Below are positions 9,767-18,816 of a stretch of DNA of 64,000 nucleotides, piece by piece. Source of the stretch: Bradyrhizobium sp. Ash2021 (lineage in GTDB: Bacteria > Pseudomonadota > Alphaproteobacteria > Rhizobiales > Xanthobacteraceae). The stretch is from positions 62,001 through 126,000 of the forward strand of contig NZ_CP100605.1 of assembly GCF_031202265.1 (NCBI RefSeq), written 5' to 3'. The position numbers and the translations under genes were made by a program. The notes under the pieces are model-generated. The model did no database searches and was not told where the DNA came from. It saw only the letters and a list, made by a program, of their open reading frames with translations. Position 1 is the stretch's first letter; each line of letters opens with the position of its first letter.

Positions 9767-10521
9767 ATGAGCGAGAAGCCCATCAGCCCGCTGCGCCAAC
9801 GCATGCTCGAAGACATGAACATGCGCAGGTTGGTGCCCGATACGCAACGCGAGTACATCCGTGCCGTCAAGAGGCTCGCGACCTTTCTCGGCCGTTCCCC
9901 CGACACCGCGACCCCGGAAGAGCTGCGCGCGTTCCAGCTGCATCTGACCGAGAACGGTGCGCAACCACCGAGCATCAACGCGACCGTGACTGCACTGCGG
10001 TTCTTCTTCAAGGTGACGCTCGACCGGCCGGAGACGACGCGCCATCTCGTGTTCGTCTACGAACCGCGCAAGCTGCCACGCGTGCTCTCGCCCGAAGAGG
10101 TGTTGCGGCTGCTGGAGGCCGCACCCGGGCCCAAGCACAAAGCGGCGCTCAGCGTTGCCTACGGCGCTGGTCTGCGCGCCATGGAGGTCGTCGCACTGAA
10201 GATCTGCGACATTGATTCCAAGCGCATGATGCTCCGCGTGGACCAGGGTAAAGGCCGCAAGGATCGCCATGCCATGCTGTCACCGCAGTTGTTGGAGCTG
10301 CTGCGCGACTGGTGGCGCATCGCGCATCCCCAAGTGTGGATGTTCCCCGGCCGCGACCGCATCAACCCGATGACGACGCGCCAGCTCAATCGGGTCTGCC
10401 ACATGGCCGCCGGGCGTGCTGGACTGCCCAATTGGGTGGCACCGCACACGCTGCGACACAGCTTCGCCACGCACCTGCTCGAGCAGAACATCGATATTCG
10501 TGTGATCCAGCTTCTGCTCGG
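9767..10521 (+). pseudogene. Tyrosine recombinase (XerC/integrase type), 5' part interrupted by a cassette
   Basis: The start at 9767 follows an AGGAG site. An N-terminal SAM-like core-binding domain is followed by the catalytic domain: first Arg in YGAGLRAMEV, and HTLRHSFATH carrying the H-x-x-R motif. At codon 252 (IRVIQLLLG) the frame runs into foreign DNA and ends at 10555. The missing His and Tyr nucleophile (GHSKLDTTARYT) are at 13085-13208. Such recombinases commonly accompany IS91-type transposases, as here. In this state the protein should be catalytically dead. Confidence 0.88.
10514..10521 (+). repeat. Left direct repeat of the cassette (candidate attL core)
   Basis: CTGCTCGG, identical to 13077-13084. 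It lies on the codons for the conserved Leu-Leu-Gly before the catalytic His of the integrase. Large serine recombinases exchange strands at a 2-bp core inside such short identities. Confidence 0.75.
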
Positions 10522-10523
10522 AA

Positions 10524-10994
10524 GGGCGGCATACTGCCCGCGAACAACAGGCTGAAGCACGCATCACTTACCGATTTCATCCTCGCTTCGGCGAGACGGT
10601 AGGCGTTAGGCGGCGGCTTGAGCGAGGCGGCGCCGCGTTTCTCGTTGTGCACCAACTTGACGGCACCTTTGCCTGCCTTCCGGCGTGGATGACTGACGAG
10701 GCTACGTCCCGGTTCGAGATCAGCGTTGAGCCGCATTTTCCCCTGGATGTTCTTTGCTCCCTACGCAACGAGGTCGATGCGCTTCTAGGCTTTCTGGCGT
10801 CCGAATCAAAAACGGAGCGACCAGACAATGACGCACCGATCCGAGAATCTCCAGACAAGCCTGTTCGAGGCCGAGCGACCGTGCGTCGAACTGCGTGCAG
10901 CTCAAAAGAGCGAGCTCGCGATGGTCATCGAGGTGCTGCTGCGCGAGATCGCAGCGGCGCTGGCAATGGCGGTAAGCGGGGGGAGCGGCGATGA
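10524..10994 (+). CDS. DUF5372-like small protein of the cassette (start unclear)
   Basis: The frame reads ITYRFHPRFGETVGVRRRLE, then TFACLPAWMTDEAT and FPLDVLCSLRNEVDALLGFL. This pattern (aromatic-HP-x-FG, then LPAWxTD) resembles DUF5372 proteins found beside serine recombinases. No ATG, GTG or TTG occurs in frame before the GTG at 10647, which is inside the domain. Translation may start on flanking DNA in other hosts, or the gene may be truncated. Similarity ends near 10810, and the frame then runs over the next ORF. Confidence 0.45.
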   Translation, partial: GRHTAREQQAEARITYRFHPRFGETVGVRRRLERGGAAFLVVHQLDGTFACLPAWMTDEATSRFEISVEPHFPLDVLCSLRNEVDALLGFLASESKTERPDNDAPIRESPDKPVRGRATVRRTACSSKERARDGHRGAAARDRSGAGNGGKRGERR

Positions 10995-11010
10995 CCAAGA
11001 TCACGACTGA
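10828..11010 (+). CDS. Small recombinase-associated protein
   Basis: A 60-residue ORF. Residues 28-48 are helical (QKSELAMVIEVLLREIAAAL). Its end overlaps the recombinase start by 20 nt, so translation is likely coupled. Similar short ORFs often precede large serine recombinases in rhizobial genomes. Its function is unknown; an accessory or directionality role is only a guess. Confidence 0.6.
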   Translation: MTHRSENLQTSLFEAERPCVELRAAQKSELAMVIEVLLREIAAALAMAVSGGSGDDQDHD

Positions 11011-13069
11011 GCATCTCGCCCGCAACGCCTGCGTCTACATCCGGCAATCGACAGCAGACCAGCTCGCGCATAATCATGAGAGCCGACGGCGCCAATACGG
11101 CCTCGTCGATCGCGCCAAGCAGCTTGGCTGGAGCAACGTCGAAGTCATCGACGACGACCTCGGCCGCTCCGGCGGCGGCATCGCGCGTCCCGGCTTCGAG
11201 CGGCTGCTTGCAACGATCTGCGACGGCCGTGTCGGCGCTGTGCTCGCGATCGAGGCGTCGCGTCTTGCCCGTAATGGCCGCGACTGGCATACGCTGATCG
11301 AGTTCTGTGGATTGGTCGGCACGCTCATCGTCGATGAGGACGGAATCTACGATCCTCGCCATCCCAACGATCGGCTGCTGCTTGGCATGAAGGGCACGAT
11401 GAGCGAGCTTGAACTCTCGATGTTCCGCCAGCGTTCGCAGGAAGCGCTGAAGCAGAAGGCGCGCCGCGGCGCGCTGGTCCTCGGTGTCGCCGCCGGCTAT
11501 GTGAAGATCGGTCGCGATCGCATAGAGAAGAATCCGGACAAACGCGTGCAGCACGCCCTGCAGCTGGTCTTCACCAAGTTCGCCGAGCTGCAAAGTGCAA
11601 GACAGGTGCACATCTGGCTGAGAGAGGAGTGCATCGAGCTGCCGGTCAAGTCGCGCCAAGGCGAGGCGCACGGCGTGGTGTGGCGACTGCCGGCCTACAA
11701 CATCGTACACAACATCCTGACCAATCCGATCTATGCAGGTGCCTATGCGTTCGGGCGCACGACGAGCCGTGTGAGTGTCAAAGGTGGACGCAAGCATGTC
11801 CGGCGTGGTGTGCAAAAGCCCATGGCCGAATGGGATGTCTTGATCAAGGATCACCACGCGGCCTATATCACCTGGGACGAGTTCGAGCACAACCTCGAGG
11901 TAATCGCCAACAATGCGACCGGCATGAGCAGCGCACTCGCTCGCGGAGCAGCTCGTAAAGGCGAGCTGCTGCTGCCCGGACTGCTGCGATGCGGCCACTG
12001 CGGCCGCAAGCTCCATGTGCACTACAGCGGCAAGATCGGCCGCTACAATTGCTACGGTGCGCGTACGAACCACGGTGCCGCGCGCTGCATTTCGATCAGT
12101 GGCTTGAGCATCGATGCGGCGATCAGTAACGAGGTCCTGCACGTCCTGAAGCCGCTCGGCATCGAAGCAGCACTCAAAGCGATCGAGGCGCAATCGCGCA
12201 CGACGACCGCGGCCGAGCGCCAGCTGGAGCTGTCGCTGCAGCAGGCGTGCTACGAAGCCGCGCACGCGCGCCGACAGTACGACGCCGTCGACCCGGCAAA
12301 CCGGCTGGTCGCCGGTGAGCTGGAGCGCCGCTGGAACGAGGCATTGCAGGCTGTCGCAAAGCTTGAAGGAGAGATCGCCGCCCTGATTGCGCGCCGTCCG
12401 CCGCGGCTCGGCGAGCCGGAGCGCCAGCAATTGGTGGCGCTCGGTGCTGATCTGGAGCGCGCCTGGTTGCATCCCGCTGCAACCGCCGCAACGCGCAAGC
12501 GTATCCTTCGCGCGGCACTCACGGAGATCGTCGTGCGCAAGGACGGCGCAATCATCCATGCGGTCCTGCACTGGCAAGGCGGCGACCATACCCAACTGCA
12601 AGTCAAACAGCGCCTGAATGCGGCCGGCCGGCACAATCCACGCATCCCCGACGACACAATCGCACTCGTGCGTGAGCTGGCGCGGCTGATGCCTGATCGG
12701 CAGATCGCGCGCCTGCTCAATCGCACTCGCGTCGAGACCGGGCACAGCAATGCCTGGACGCAAGAGCGCGTGCGCGGCTTCCGCAATCACCACGACATCG
12801 CCGTCTTCCGCGATGGTGAGTGGGCGGAGCGCGGCGAGATTACGCTCGAAGCGGCAGCAAAACTCATCGGCGTCTGCAACATGACGGCGCTGCGTATGCT
12901 CCGCCGCGGCGACATCAAAGGCCGACAAGCTTGCGCGGGCGCGCCTTGGGTGATCAGGGCCGAGGACTTGGCAGGTTTCGCCAAGGGAAAGCGTCGGAAG
13001 CCTCCGCTAACACAAAATGCCACGCAGCACGCCTTTGACTTTCAACGAGTTAGCCGAGGTGCATTATGA
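10991..13069 (+). CDS. Large serine recombinase
   Basis: A 692-residue protein. The resolvase domain spans residues 12 to about 160, with the catalytic Ser about residue 20 in VYIRQSTADQ and the active-site region EASRLARNGRDW. A recombinase domain follows (residues 180-310), then a zinc ribbon with CGHCGRKL and a distal Cys, then a long helical region. The C-terminal helix-turn-helix-like segment (AAKLIGVCNMTALRML) is followed by WVIRAEDL. It should catalyse integration and excision of the cassette at the CTGCTCGG repeats. It appears intact. Confidence 0.93.
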   Translation: MTKITTEHLARNACVYIRQSTADQLAHNHESRRRQYGLVDRAKQLGWSNVEVIDDDLGRSGGGIARPGFERLLATICDGRVGAVLAIEASRLARNGRDWHTLIEFCGLVGTLIVDEDGIYDPRHPNDRLLLGMKGTMSELELSMFRQRSQEALKQKARRGALVLGVAAGYVKIGRDRIEKNPDKRVQHALQLVFTKFAELQSARQVHIWLREECIELPVKSRQGEAHGVVWRLPAYNIVHNILTNPIYAGAYAFGRTTSRVSVKGGRKHVRRGVQKPMAEWDVLIKDHHAAYITWDEFEHNLEVIANNATGMSSALARGAARKGELLLPGLLRCGHCGRKLHVHYSGKIGRYNCYGARTNHGAARCISISGLSIDAAISNEVLHVLKPLGIEAALKAIEAQSRTTTAAERQLELSLQQACYEAAHARRQYDAVDPANRLVAGELERRWNEALQAVAKLEGEIAALIARRPPRLGEPERQQLVALGADLERAWLHPAATAATRKRILRAALTEIVVRKDGAIIHAVLHWQGGDHTQLQVKQRLNAAGRHNPRIPDDTIALVRELARLMPDRQIARLLNRTRVETGHSNAWTQERVRGFRNHHDIAVFRDGEWAERGEITLEAAAKLIGVCNMTALRMLRRGDIKGRQACAGAPWVIRAEDLAGFAKGKRRKPPLTQNATQHAFDFQRVSRGAL

Positions 13070-13076
13070 ATCATGA

Positions 13077-13084
13077 CTGCTCGG
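13077..13084 (+). repeat. Right direct repeat of the cassette (candidate attR core)
   Basis: CTGCTCGG, the same as 10514-10521. The base after it (13085) completes the Gly codon of the integrase, which then continues HSKLDTTARY. Confidence 0.75.
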
Positions 13085-13208
13085 GCATTCCAAGCTCGAC
13101 ACCACGGCGCGTTACACCCAAGTGGCCACCAACATCATCCGTGAGGTCATGAGCCCGCTGGACAGGCTCACGCCACTGGTGCCGAAGAAGGACGAGCCGC
13201 CAGCCTAA
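13085..13208 (+). pseudogene. Tyrosine recombinase, detached 3' part
   Basis: Forty codons plus TAA encode HSKLDTTARYTQVATNII and a tail ending KKDEPPA. They hold the last catalytic His of the GH motif and the Tyr nucleophile (ARYTQ). It has no start of its own. It joins the 5' part in the correct phase once the cassette is removed. Confidence 0.88.
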
Positions 13209-13217
13209 CGGGCCCAC

Positions 13218-14406
13218 ATGGCCCGTCCAGCTCTGGAGGTCGCGGACGTCTTCCGCGACCACGGGGCCGCGTGGCGTCATGCCAACCGCGGTCACGTGAG
13301 CCTTCTCCAACTCAAGGTGATGAGCGCCATCGAGAACTGCCGCACGGCGGCGCTGGGCGGACACGTCGCGCGCTGCGAGGATTGCGCCCACACCACGATC
13401 ACCTACAACAGCTGCCGCAACCGGCACTGCCCGAAGTGCCAGGGCGCGGCAGCGCGCCAGTGGATGGCGGCGCGCGAGGCCGAACTGCTCCCGATTCCCT
13501 ACTTCCACGTCGTCTTCACGCTGCCGTCGGCGGTTGGCGACGTCGCCTACCAGAACAAGGCCGTGATCTACGATCTGCTGTTCAAGGCCTCGTCGGAGAC
13601 GATGCTCAGGATCGCGGCCGACCCGAAGCACCTCGGAGCCCGCATCGGTATTGCACACCTGGGGCTCGGCAATGACCCATCATCCGCACCTGCACATGAT
13701 CGTGCCGGGCGGCGGGCTCTCCATCGATGACAGCCGTTGGATCTCATGCAAGCCAAACTTCCTGCTGCCCGTGCGCGTTCTGTCGAAGCTGTTTCGGCGG
13801 TTGATGCTAGAGAAGCTTCTGGCAGCGCACCAGGCGGGCAGGCTGCGGTTCCTCGGCTCACACACGCATCTGGCCGATGCCAAGACGTTCGCGGCGTTCC
13901 TCGCTCCACTCAGCAAGAAGCGCTGGTTCGTCTACGCCAAGCGGCCGTTCGCCGGTCCGAGAGCCGTGCTCGCCTATCTGTCACGGTATACGCACCGCGT
14001 CGCCATCTCGAACCATCGCCTGATCGCAGCCGACCAACGCAGCGTCACGTTCAAGGTCAAGAATTACAGGATCGAAGGCCCCGGCCGGTACACGACGATG
14101 ACGCTCGACGTCGGCGAGTTCATCCGCCGGTTCCTCATCCACGTGCTCCCCAAAGGCTTCCATCGCATCCGCCACTACGGCCTGTTGGCCAGCGCGAATC
14201 GCGCCGAGACGATCGCGCGAGCGCGCGAACTCCTGGGACTGGCAACGCCTGCAGCGGAAGCGGCGATCGAAATCGATGCAGCGGCGGCGCAGCCACTCGC
14301 CCAGCCTTGCCCCTGCTGCGGCGGCCGCATGTTCGTCATCGAGACCTTCGACGCCGGCTGCCAACCACGCTACCGGCCGACGGCAATGAGGATCGATACC
14401 TCATGA
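13218..14406 (+). pseudogene. IS91 family transposase, frameshifted
   Basis: The N-terminal zinc-binding part (CRNRHCPKCQG) reads in one frame up to about 13650. After a small deletion the rest continues in another frame: HTWGSAMTHHPHLHMIVPGG carries the HUH metal motif, and LAYLSRYTHRVAISN carries the catalytic Tyr. It ends with a second Cys pair (PCPCCGGRMF). The frame change falls between RIGI and HTWGS, where intact relatives have several more residues. Rolling-circle transposition is therefore probably abolished. Confidence 0.85.
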
Positions 14407-14797
14407 GCGAAACCGCAACATTCCGCACCCGAACCACCAAGGGCTTTCCGCGCTGGTCAATGACCAGATACGCCGCCGCTCGGCCGAACATCGGTCCGGC
14501 ATCGCATTCCACACCGCGTGCATCCCCGAAACGTGTCGTCAACGCGGCTCAATCAAAGCCGATCAGCCAAACCAGCCGGCGCAATAACGTCATCCCCGAG
14601 CCCAGCCGACTTCCGCACACCCACATCCGCGCGATCAAATCTCCATAGGCCGCGGCAGCCGTCTCACCCAACCTCACGCGCGTTCCTTCATTGGAGGCTT
14701 TCGGACGACGGCCCCGGTGCAAGCCGCATCGTCCCGGATGGCCGTCATCCGAAACCCTTCACACAACCAGACTCTTGCAGCGCAGCAAATACCGGCC
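14407..14797. other. Post-IS91 stretch, no gene recognised
   Basis: 391 bases that probably include the right end of the IS91 unit and its junction with older DNA. No convincing coding frame, RNA gene or repeat was seen. Confidence 0.4.
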
Positions 14798-14960
14798 TCA
14801 TTCGATCACCTCGTCGGCGCGGGCGAGCGGGGTTGCCGGCACTTCGAGGCCGACTGCCCCTGCGGTCTTGAGGTTGATGATTAGCCCGTATTTGGTTGGC
14901 TCCTGTACGGGCAGACCGCGGGGTTTTCCCCTCGAAAAAATACCTTCTTTTATCGGATTT
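14798..14960 (-). pseudogene. C-terminal fragment of an ABC transporter substrate-binding protein (TrpX-like family)
   Basis: On the complement strand the frame ends [18 protein letters not shown], then [17 protein letters not shown] and TGA. This is the characteristic tail of the ABC_sub_bind family widespread in Bradyrhizobium. Only about 50 residues remain and the 5' part is missing, so it is a relic with no function. Confidence 0.75.
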
Positions 14961-15099
14961 CCGGCGTTGAATTCTCCCCGCCGTTACTACATGTCCTATA
15001 GCCGCGCGATCAGCTCCCTTGGCGGTTGAGAGCGGTTAGGCTCGGCGCCGTAATAGCCGCAACAGCGACGTCGGGCAGCCTCAGATCAAGGAGGCTGTT

Positions 15100-15327
15100 A
15101 TGCCCTTCCAGATACTCAGGATTGAGTATGACTGTGCGGGCAACGTAGCTGCCCGCCAGACAACGAAGCCGGTCTTCGAATTCGATGAAGATGCTCTCGC
15201 TCTGGCAGAATTTGATGCCTGCCGGGCAGGAGATGAACTCGAATTTGACCCACAAAAAAACTGCTGGCGCACGACGACACCGACGGGAGGTCGACTAGAA
15301 TTCTGCGTTGAAGAAATTAAGACCTAG
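15100..15327 (+). CDS. Hypothetical protein, 75 residues
   Basis: An excellent ribosome site (AAGGAGG) sits 7 nt before the ATG. The protein is acidic and soluble (MPFQILRIEYDCAGNVAARQ...), with Glu/Asp-rich FDEDALALAEFD and the ending FCVEEIKT. No signal peptide or membrane segment was seen. No family was recognised. It stands alone among remnants, and its 3' end overlaps the end of the Crp fragment on the other strand. Confidence 0.6.
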   Translation: MPFQILRIEYDCAGNVAARQTTKPVFEFDEDALALAEFDACRAGDELEFDPQKNCWRTTTPTGGRLEFCVEEIKT

Positions 15328-15339
15328 TACCCTCTGAAG

Positions 15340-15513
15340 GCTTCTCCAAGTATTGACGTAGTAGATGCTGTAGTCCCCGGTCGGAGCGTGATGCATCATC
15401 TCGACAGAGCCGCGCACAACTGCGTAGAGTCCACCGGGTGCATCGCCGGCGGCGTAAATGCGAGCGCCATCTGGAAAATTCCGCATTACGGATTGCTGCA
15501 GAATGGAAGACTG
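15340..15513 (-). pseudogene. Crp/Fnr-type cyclic-nucleotide-binding domain fragment
   Basis: The complement strand reads QQFGQSSILQQSVMRNFPDG, then ARIYAAGDAPGGLYAVVRGSVEM. This is the start of a Crp-family effector-binding beta-roll (the GxxxxxxGDxxxGLYxVxxGxV pattern). It stops after about 60 residues, with no barrel completion or helix-turn-helix. Upstream it abuts the RND fragment, so two relics are joined here. Confidence 0.6.
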
Positions 15514-15945
15514 TCCGAACTGTTGATGCGCTCAACCTCCTCTTTGACGCGTTCGATTGTTGGCGTGCTCTGTTGCCCGCGACGCATCAGGACGATTCCC
15601 TGAACGATGTCATTGTCATCGTCTTTCCCCGCGATGCCCAAGCGAGGCTTGTTACCGACAATGACCGTGGCCACGTCGCCTACCAGAACCGGATTGCCAC
15701 CCACCTGGGCCAGCATCGTGTTCTTGAGATCGTCAATGGAACGAATAAGACCGACACCGCGGACCACCGCCGCCTGCAATCCTAGCTCCATAACATTGCC
15801 GCCGACATTGATGTTGCTGTTGTTCAAAATTTGCAGCAGCTGCGGCAGCGTGAGCCCATAGGCGACGAGTTTGTTGAAATCGACTTGCAGTTCAAACGTC
15901 TTCGTTGTCCCTGTCGCAAACCTAATACGACTGGCGATGAGGTGC
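15514..15945 (-). pseudogene. Internal fragment of a heavy-metal RND efflux pump (CusA/CzcA type)
   Basis: The complement-strand frame reads FELQVDFNKLVAYGLTLPQL, LNNSNINVGGNVMELG, AAVVRGVGLIRSIDDL and RRGQQSTPTIERVKEEVERI. These match the periplasmic porter domain of HME-RND pumps, roughly 140 of more than 1,000 residues. Both ends are abrupt: the upstream side meets transposase DNA near 15960 and the downstream side meets the Crp fragment. Confidence 0.75.
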
Positions 15946-15968
15946 GAATCGAGTGAAGCTTCTGCCCG

Positions 15969-16880
15969 ATGATCGCGCTTTGCAAACTGATCTGGTACGG
16001 GCTGATTGGATTGTTCCGATCGCGAGCCTCGCTGGAAATCGAGATCCTGGTGCTTCGCCACCAACTCAATATCCTGCGGCGTAGTTCACCGAAGCGGCCG
16101 ATCCTCGGAAGGATCGACCGGTTTGTATTTGTTGGGCTGTATGGCCTGGCTCCTAGCGTGCTGAGCGCCTTGGCCATTGTCAGACCAGAAACCGTCATTC
16201 GTTGGCACCGCGCAGGTTTCCGCTTGTATTGGCGATGGAAATCGCGGCCTCGTGGCGGCCGCCCGAAGGTGCCTGTGAACGTTAGGCAGTTGATCCGGGA
16301 CATCAGCATCGCCAACCCGCTCTGGGGCGCTCCAAGGATCCACGGCGAACTCCTCAAGCTTGGCATCGAGGTCGGGCAGACGACGGTTGCCAAGTACATG
16401 GTTCGGGGGAGACGACCTCCGAGCCAGGGATGGAAGACGTTTCTTCGCAACCATGCCGACGGCGTTGCGTCGATGGACCTGTTTGTGGTGCCGACGATCT
16501 CATTCCGACTGCTCTACGGCTTTTTGGTTCTGCACCATGGTCGCCGTGAAATCCTATGGATTGGAACGACCGCGCAGCCGAATGCCGAATGGCTCGCTCG
16601 CCAACTTACTGAAGCCTTCGGGTGGGAACACGCGCCGCGATACATCATTCGTGACCGGGATCGCGCATATGGCGATATTGTGGTCGGCGACTTCGATCAA
16701 TGGGAATTCGAGATCGTCCGACCGGGCCGCGATCACCATGGCAGAACGGATATTGTGAAAGGCTGATCGGCTCGATCCGACGCGATTGCCTTGACCATGT
16801 CGTCGTATTTGGCGAGCCGCATCTTCGGCATTTACTTCGATCTTACGCAAACTACTACAACCGCGCATCAGAACACCCAT
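15969..16880 (+). pseudogene. DDE (rve integrase-core) transposase, frameshifted and 3'-truncated
   Basis: It starts MIALCKLIWYGLIGLF and follows the same family as the intact transposase at 30472, including NPLWGAPRIHGELLKLG and ASMDLFVVPT with the first catalytic Asp. Near 16685 the frame shifts: the following MGIRDRPTGPRSPWQNGYCE with the catalytic Glu is in another frame. Similarity ends at NYYN (about 16864), where foreign sequence from the neighbouring gene begins. No terminal repeat was found at its left side. Confidence 0.85.
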
Positions 16881-16884
16881 CTGT

Positions 16885-17856
16885 CTATGTTGTTGAAGAG
16901 AAGAGACTTTGCTGATTGGGATGCGATCCCGCGGGGTATCTTGGGTTCTGTCGCGCTCGTTCGGCGATAGATTGAGCAGCAGTTGTCATCAGCGAGGCGC
17001 GGGCGAAGATCCACGGGCCGTCCGACAGCGGATGGAAGGCTTCGATCTCGCCGGCTTCAGCGGCCAGGCGGAGCGTCTTGGGTGCGATCTTCAGGAGCTT
17101 TGCGGCGTTGCCAAGGTTGAGCCAGGGTTCGATCCCGTCATCGGCCGGCTTGAACACCGGGATGTGGTGATAGGGGCGTTTGGCGACTTCAAACGGGGAT
17201 GTCGGGTTGCTCAGCGATGCTACGAAATAGGCTCCCAGGCGTCGCCCGTGCATGGAATATGCATTGGGTGGCGGTACCGGTCTGGGTGTGGTCGTCAGTG
17301 GTGTCGCAATCACGCCCGGCTCGACGATGGCTACCCGGACGTTGAACGGGCTCAACTCTTGCGCGAGGCATTCACTCAGCCCTTCGAATGCCCATTTTGA
17401 AGCAGCATACGCCCCTTGCGGCGACATTCCAAACTGGCCGGCAACCGAGGTGACATTGATGATGCAGCCGCTCCGCCTTTCCCTCATGGACGACATGACC
17501 GTTTTGATGCATCGCAGGCCACCAAAGAAGTTCGTTTCCATGACCTGGCGGAACACGGCAACAGGCATCAGCTCAATTGGGCCTCGAGCGCCTATTCCCG
17601 CATTGTTGACCAGGACGTCGATCTGGCCTTTTTCGTGCAAGATGTGGTTGAAGGCATCGTCTACGGAGCTGTCACTGTCGACGTCAAGCTGCACAATGGT
17701 GACGGGAAGGTTTTCTTTCGATGCAATCTCTCGCAGCTCGCCGCCGCGATCCAGGTTTCGCATACCCGCGAATACAGTATGTCCAGCTCTCGCCAGGGTA
17801 ATCGCGGTTGCCTGACCAATGCCGGTGCTGGTGCCGGTAGCGACAACAATGCTCAT
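16885..17856 (-). CDS. SDR oxidoreductase fused in frame to a serine-recombinase C-terminus
   Basis: Residues 1-226 are a classical SDR: TGTSTGIGQA, VNNAGIG, catalytic YAASK at about 150-154, and VEPGVIATPL. After FEVAK at 17179 the frame continues with about 97 residues foreign to SDRs: HIPVFKPADDGIEPW, LGNAAKLLKIAPKTLRLA and DGPWIFARASL. These align with the C-terminal part of serine recombinases such as that at 10991 (HDIAVF, AAKLIGVCNMTALRM, APWVIRAEDL). The natural SDR tail is lost. The catalytic core is intact, so activity is possible. Confidence 0.85.
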   Translation of the reverse strand: MSIVVATGTSTGIGQATAITLARAGHTVFAGMRNLDRGGELREIASKENLPVTIVQLDVDSDSSVDDAFNHILHEKGQIDVLVNNAGIGARGPIELMPVAVFRQVMETNFFGGLRCIKTVMSSMRERRSGCIINVTSVAGQFGMSPQGAYAASKWAFEGLSECLAQELSPFNVRVAIVEPGVIATPLTTTPRPVPPPNAYSMHGRRLGAYFVASLSNPTSPFEVAKRPYHHIPVFKPADDGIEPWLNLGNAAKLLKIAPKTLRLAAEAGEIEAFHPLSDGPWIFARASLMTTAAQSIAERARQNPRYPAGSHPNQQSLFSSTT

Positions 17857-18005
17857 TCAAAATCCCCTTGCCCAATACTGCGACTTTTCACGGATGCCTC
17901 TTCTACAGCATGGAGGCTCCACCGACGAGCCGGGTCGCGCGGCGCTAATGCTCGCGACCGCCGGCGATGGGTTCGTCGTCATGGCAGCGCTCCTCTTGTC
18001 CCTTC

Positions 18006-18662
18006 TCAGGCGGCGCGTGCCTTCTTGAGATCATTCAGGACAGCGATCGCGATGGCCGGATCGAGCCTCTTGCGGTAGTCCGGATCGACGGACGCGTGCG
18101 CGATACGTCCGCCCTGCTCCACGACGTAGACCGCGGGCATCGGCAGCGACCAGATATCGTCGCCGTTGCGCGCCGGCAGGTCATGACCGAATTTCCGGTA
18201 GAGCTCCCGGATTTCGGGAGACAGTTCGAACCGGATCCCGGTTGCGTCCGCGAGACGGCCTTTCGCGTCGCTCAGCACTTCGAAGCCGAGCGCGTTGTTC
18301 GCGACGGTCGACGAGGTGTGGTCCGGCGTCTCCGGGGAGACGGCGACCAGCCGGGCGCCGAGCCCTTCGATTTCGGCTAGCCGGCCCTGATAGGCCCGAA
18401 GCTCGAGATTGCAGTACGGACACCATCCGCCCCTGTAGAACACGACCACCAGCGGTCCCTCGGCGACGAGAGACGTCAGGTCCGTCTCACCTCTCCGGTC
18501 GTTGCCGAGCGTCATCGCTGGGAACTGGGCTCCCTCCTTAAGCGAGCGGTCCGCAAGCGACTGTAAGGCCGCGTTATCGTCATCGACAAGCTTCGCCACC
18601 TCTGGTCCAATCCGTTCGAGCCAGGATGCCTTGAAGGTTTCCAGTTCGGTCTGCAAAGACAT
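18006..18662 (-). CDS. Peroxiredoxin-like AhpC/TSA family protein
   Basis: A 218-residue thioredoxin-fold protein. The active site lies in VVVFYRGGWCPYCNLELRAY, a CxxC version used by bacterial peroxiredoxin-like proteins. The start at 18662 (MSLQTELETFKASW) is chosen for its GGGAGGAA ribosome site; a longer frame upstream has no support. It probably reduces peroxides in the cytoplasm. It is divergent from the LysR gene at 18817 over a 154-nt gap, which suggests control by that regulator. Confidence 0.88.
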   Translation of the reverse strand: MSLQTELETFKASWLERIGPEVAKLVDDDNAALQSLADRSLKEGAQFPAMTLGNDRRGETDLTSLVAEGPLVVVFYRGGWCPYCNLELRAYQGRLAEIEGLGARLVAVSPETPDHTSSTVANNALGFEVLSDAKGRLADATGIRFELSPEIRELYRKFGHDLPARNGDDIWSLPMPAVYVVEQGGRIAHASVDPDYRKRLDPAIAIAVLNDLKKARAA

Positions 18663-18816
18663 TAGTTCCTCCCGCGGAGCGTTGCCGGTTTTAGATTCGT
18701 GCGGCTGCGGAGCCATTCAGGCCTCCGTACGCTTAGGCAACCTGCCACATGCCTCGTCTTGAATAATTGCCGTTGGCCTCATAACATTGATACGTTTTTC
18801 GTATGGATGGAATCAA

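Larger units (their letters stand above)
10514..13084 (+). mobile_element. Serine-recombinase cassette inserted in the integrase gene
   Basis: The boundaries are set by the 8-bp repeat CTGCTCGG at 10514-10521 and 13077-13084. Deleting one repeat and everything between them joins the integrase halves in frame as LLLGHSKLDTTARYTQ. The cassette holds a DUF5372-like frame, a small helper-type ORF and a 692-residue serine recombinase, all on the plus strand. The right repeat lies 8 nt after the recombinase stop. Confidence 0.85.
9767..14406 (+). mobile_element. IS91-type unit: integrase plus HUH transposase, interrupted and decayed
   Basis: The reconstructed integrase (9767-10521 joined to 13085-13208) is followed 9 nt later by an IS91-family transposase reading frame, the standard two-gene order for rhizobial members. 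The outer ends were not defined, because IS91 elements lack inverted repeats. Both genes are broken: the first by a 2.56-kb cassette, the second by a frameshift. Confidence 0.7.

Noticed and set aside
10925..12928. 667-codon open frame antisense to the serine recombinase
   Set aside because: It mirrors the codon bias of the high-GC recombinase gene, shows no family motif, and the sense strand has a complete, recognisable protein.
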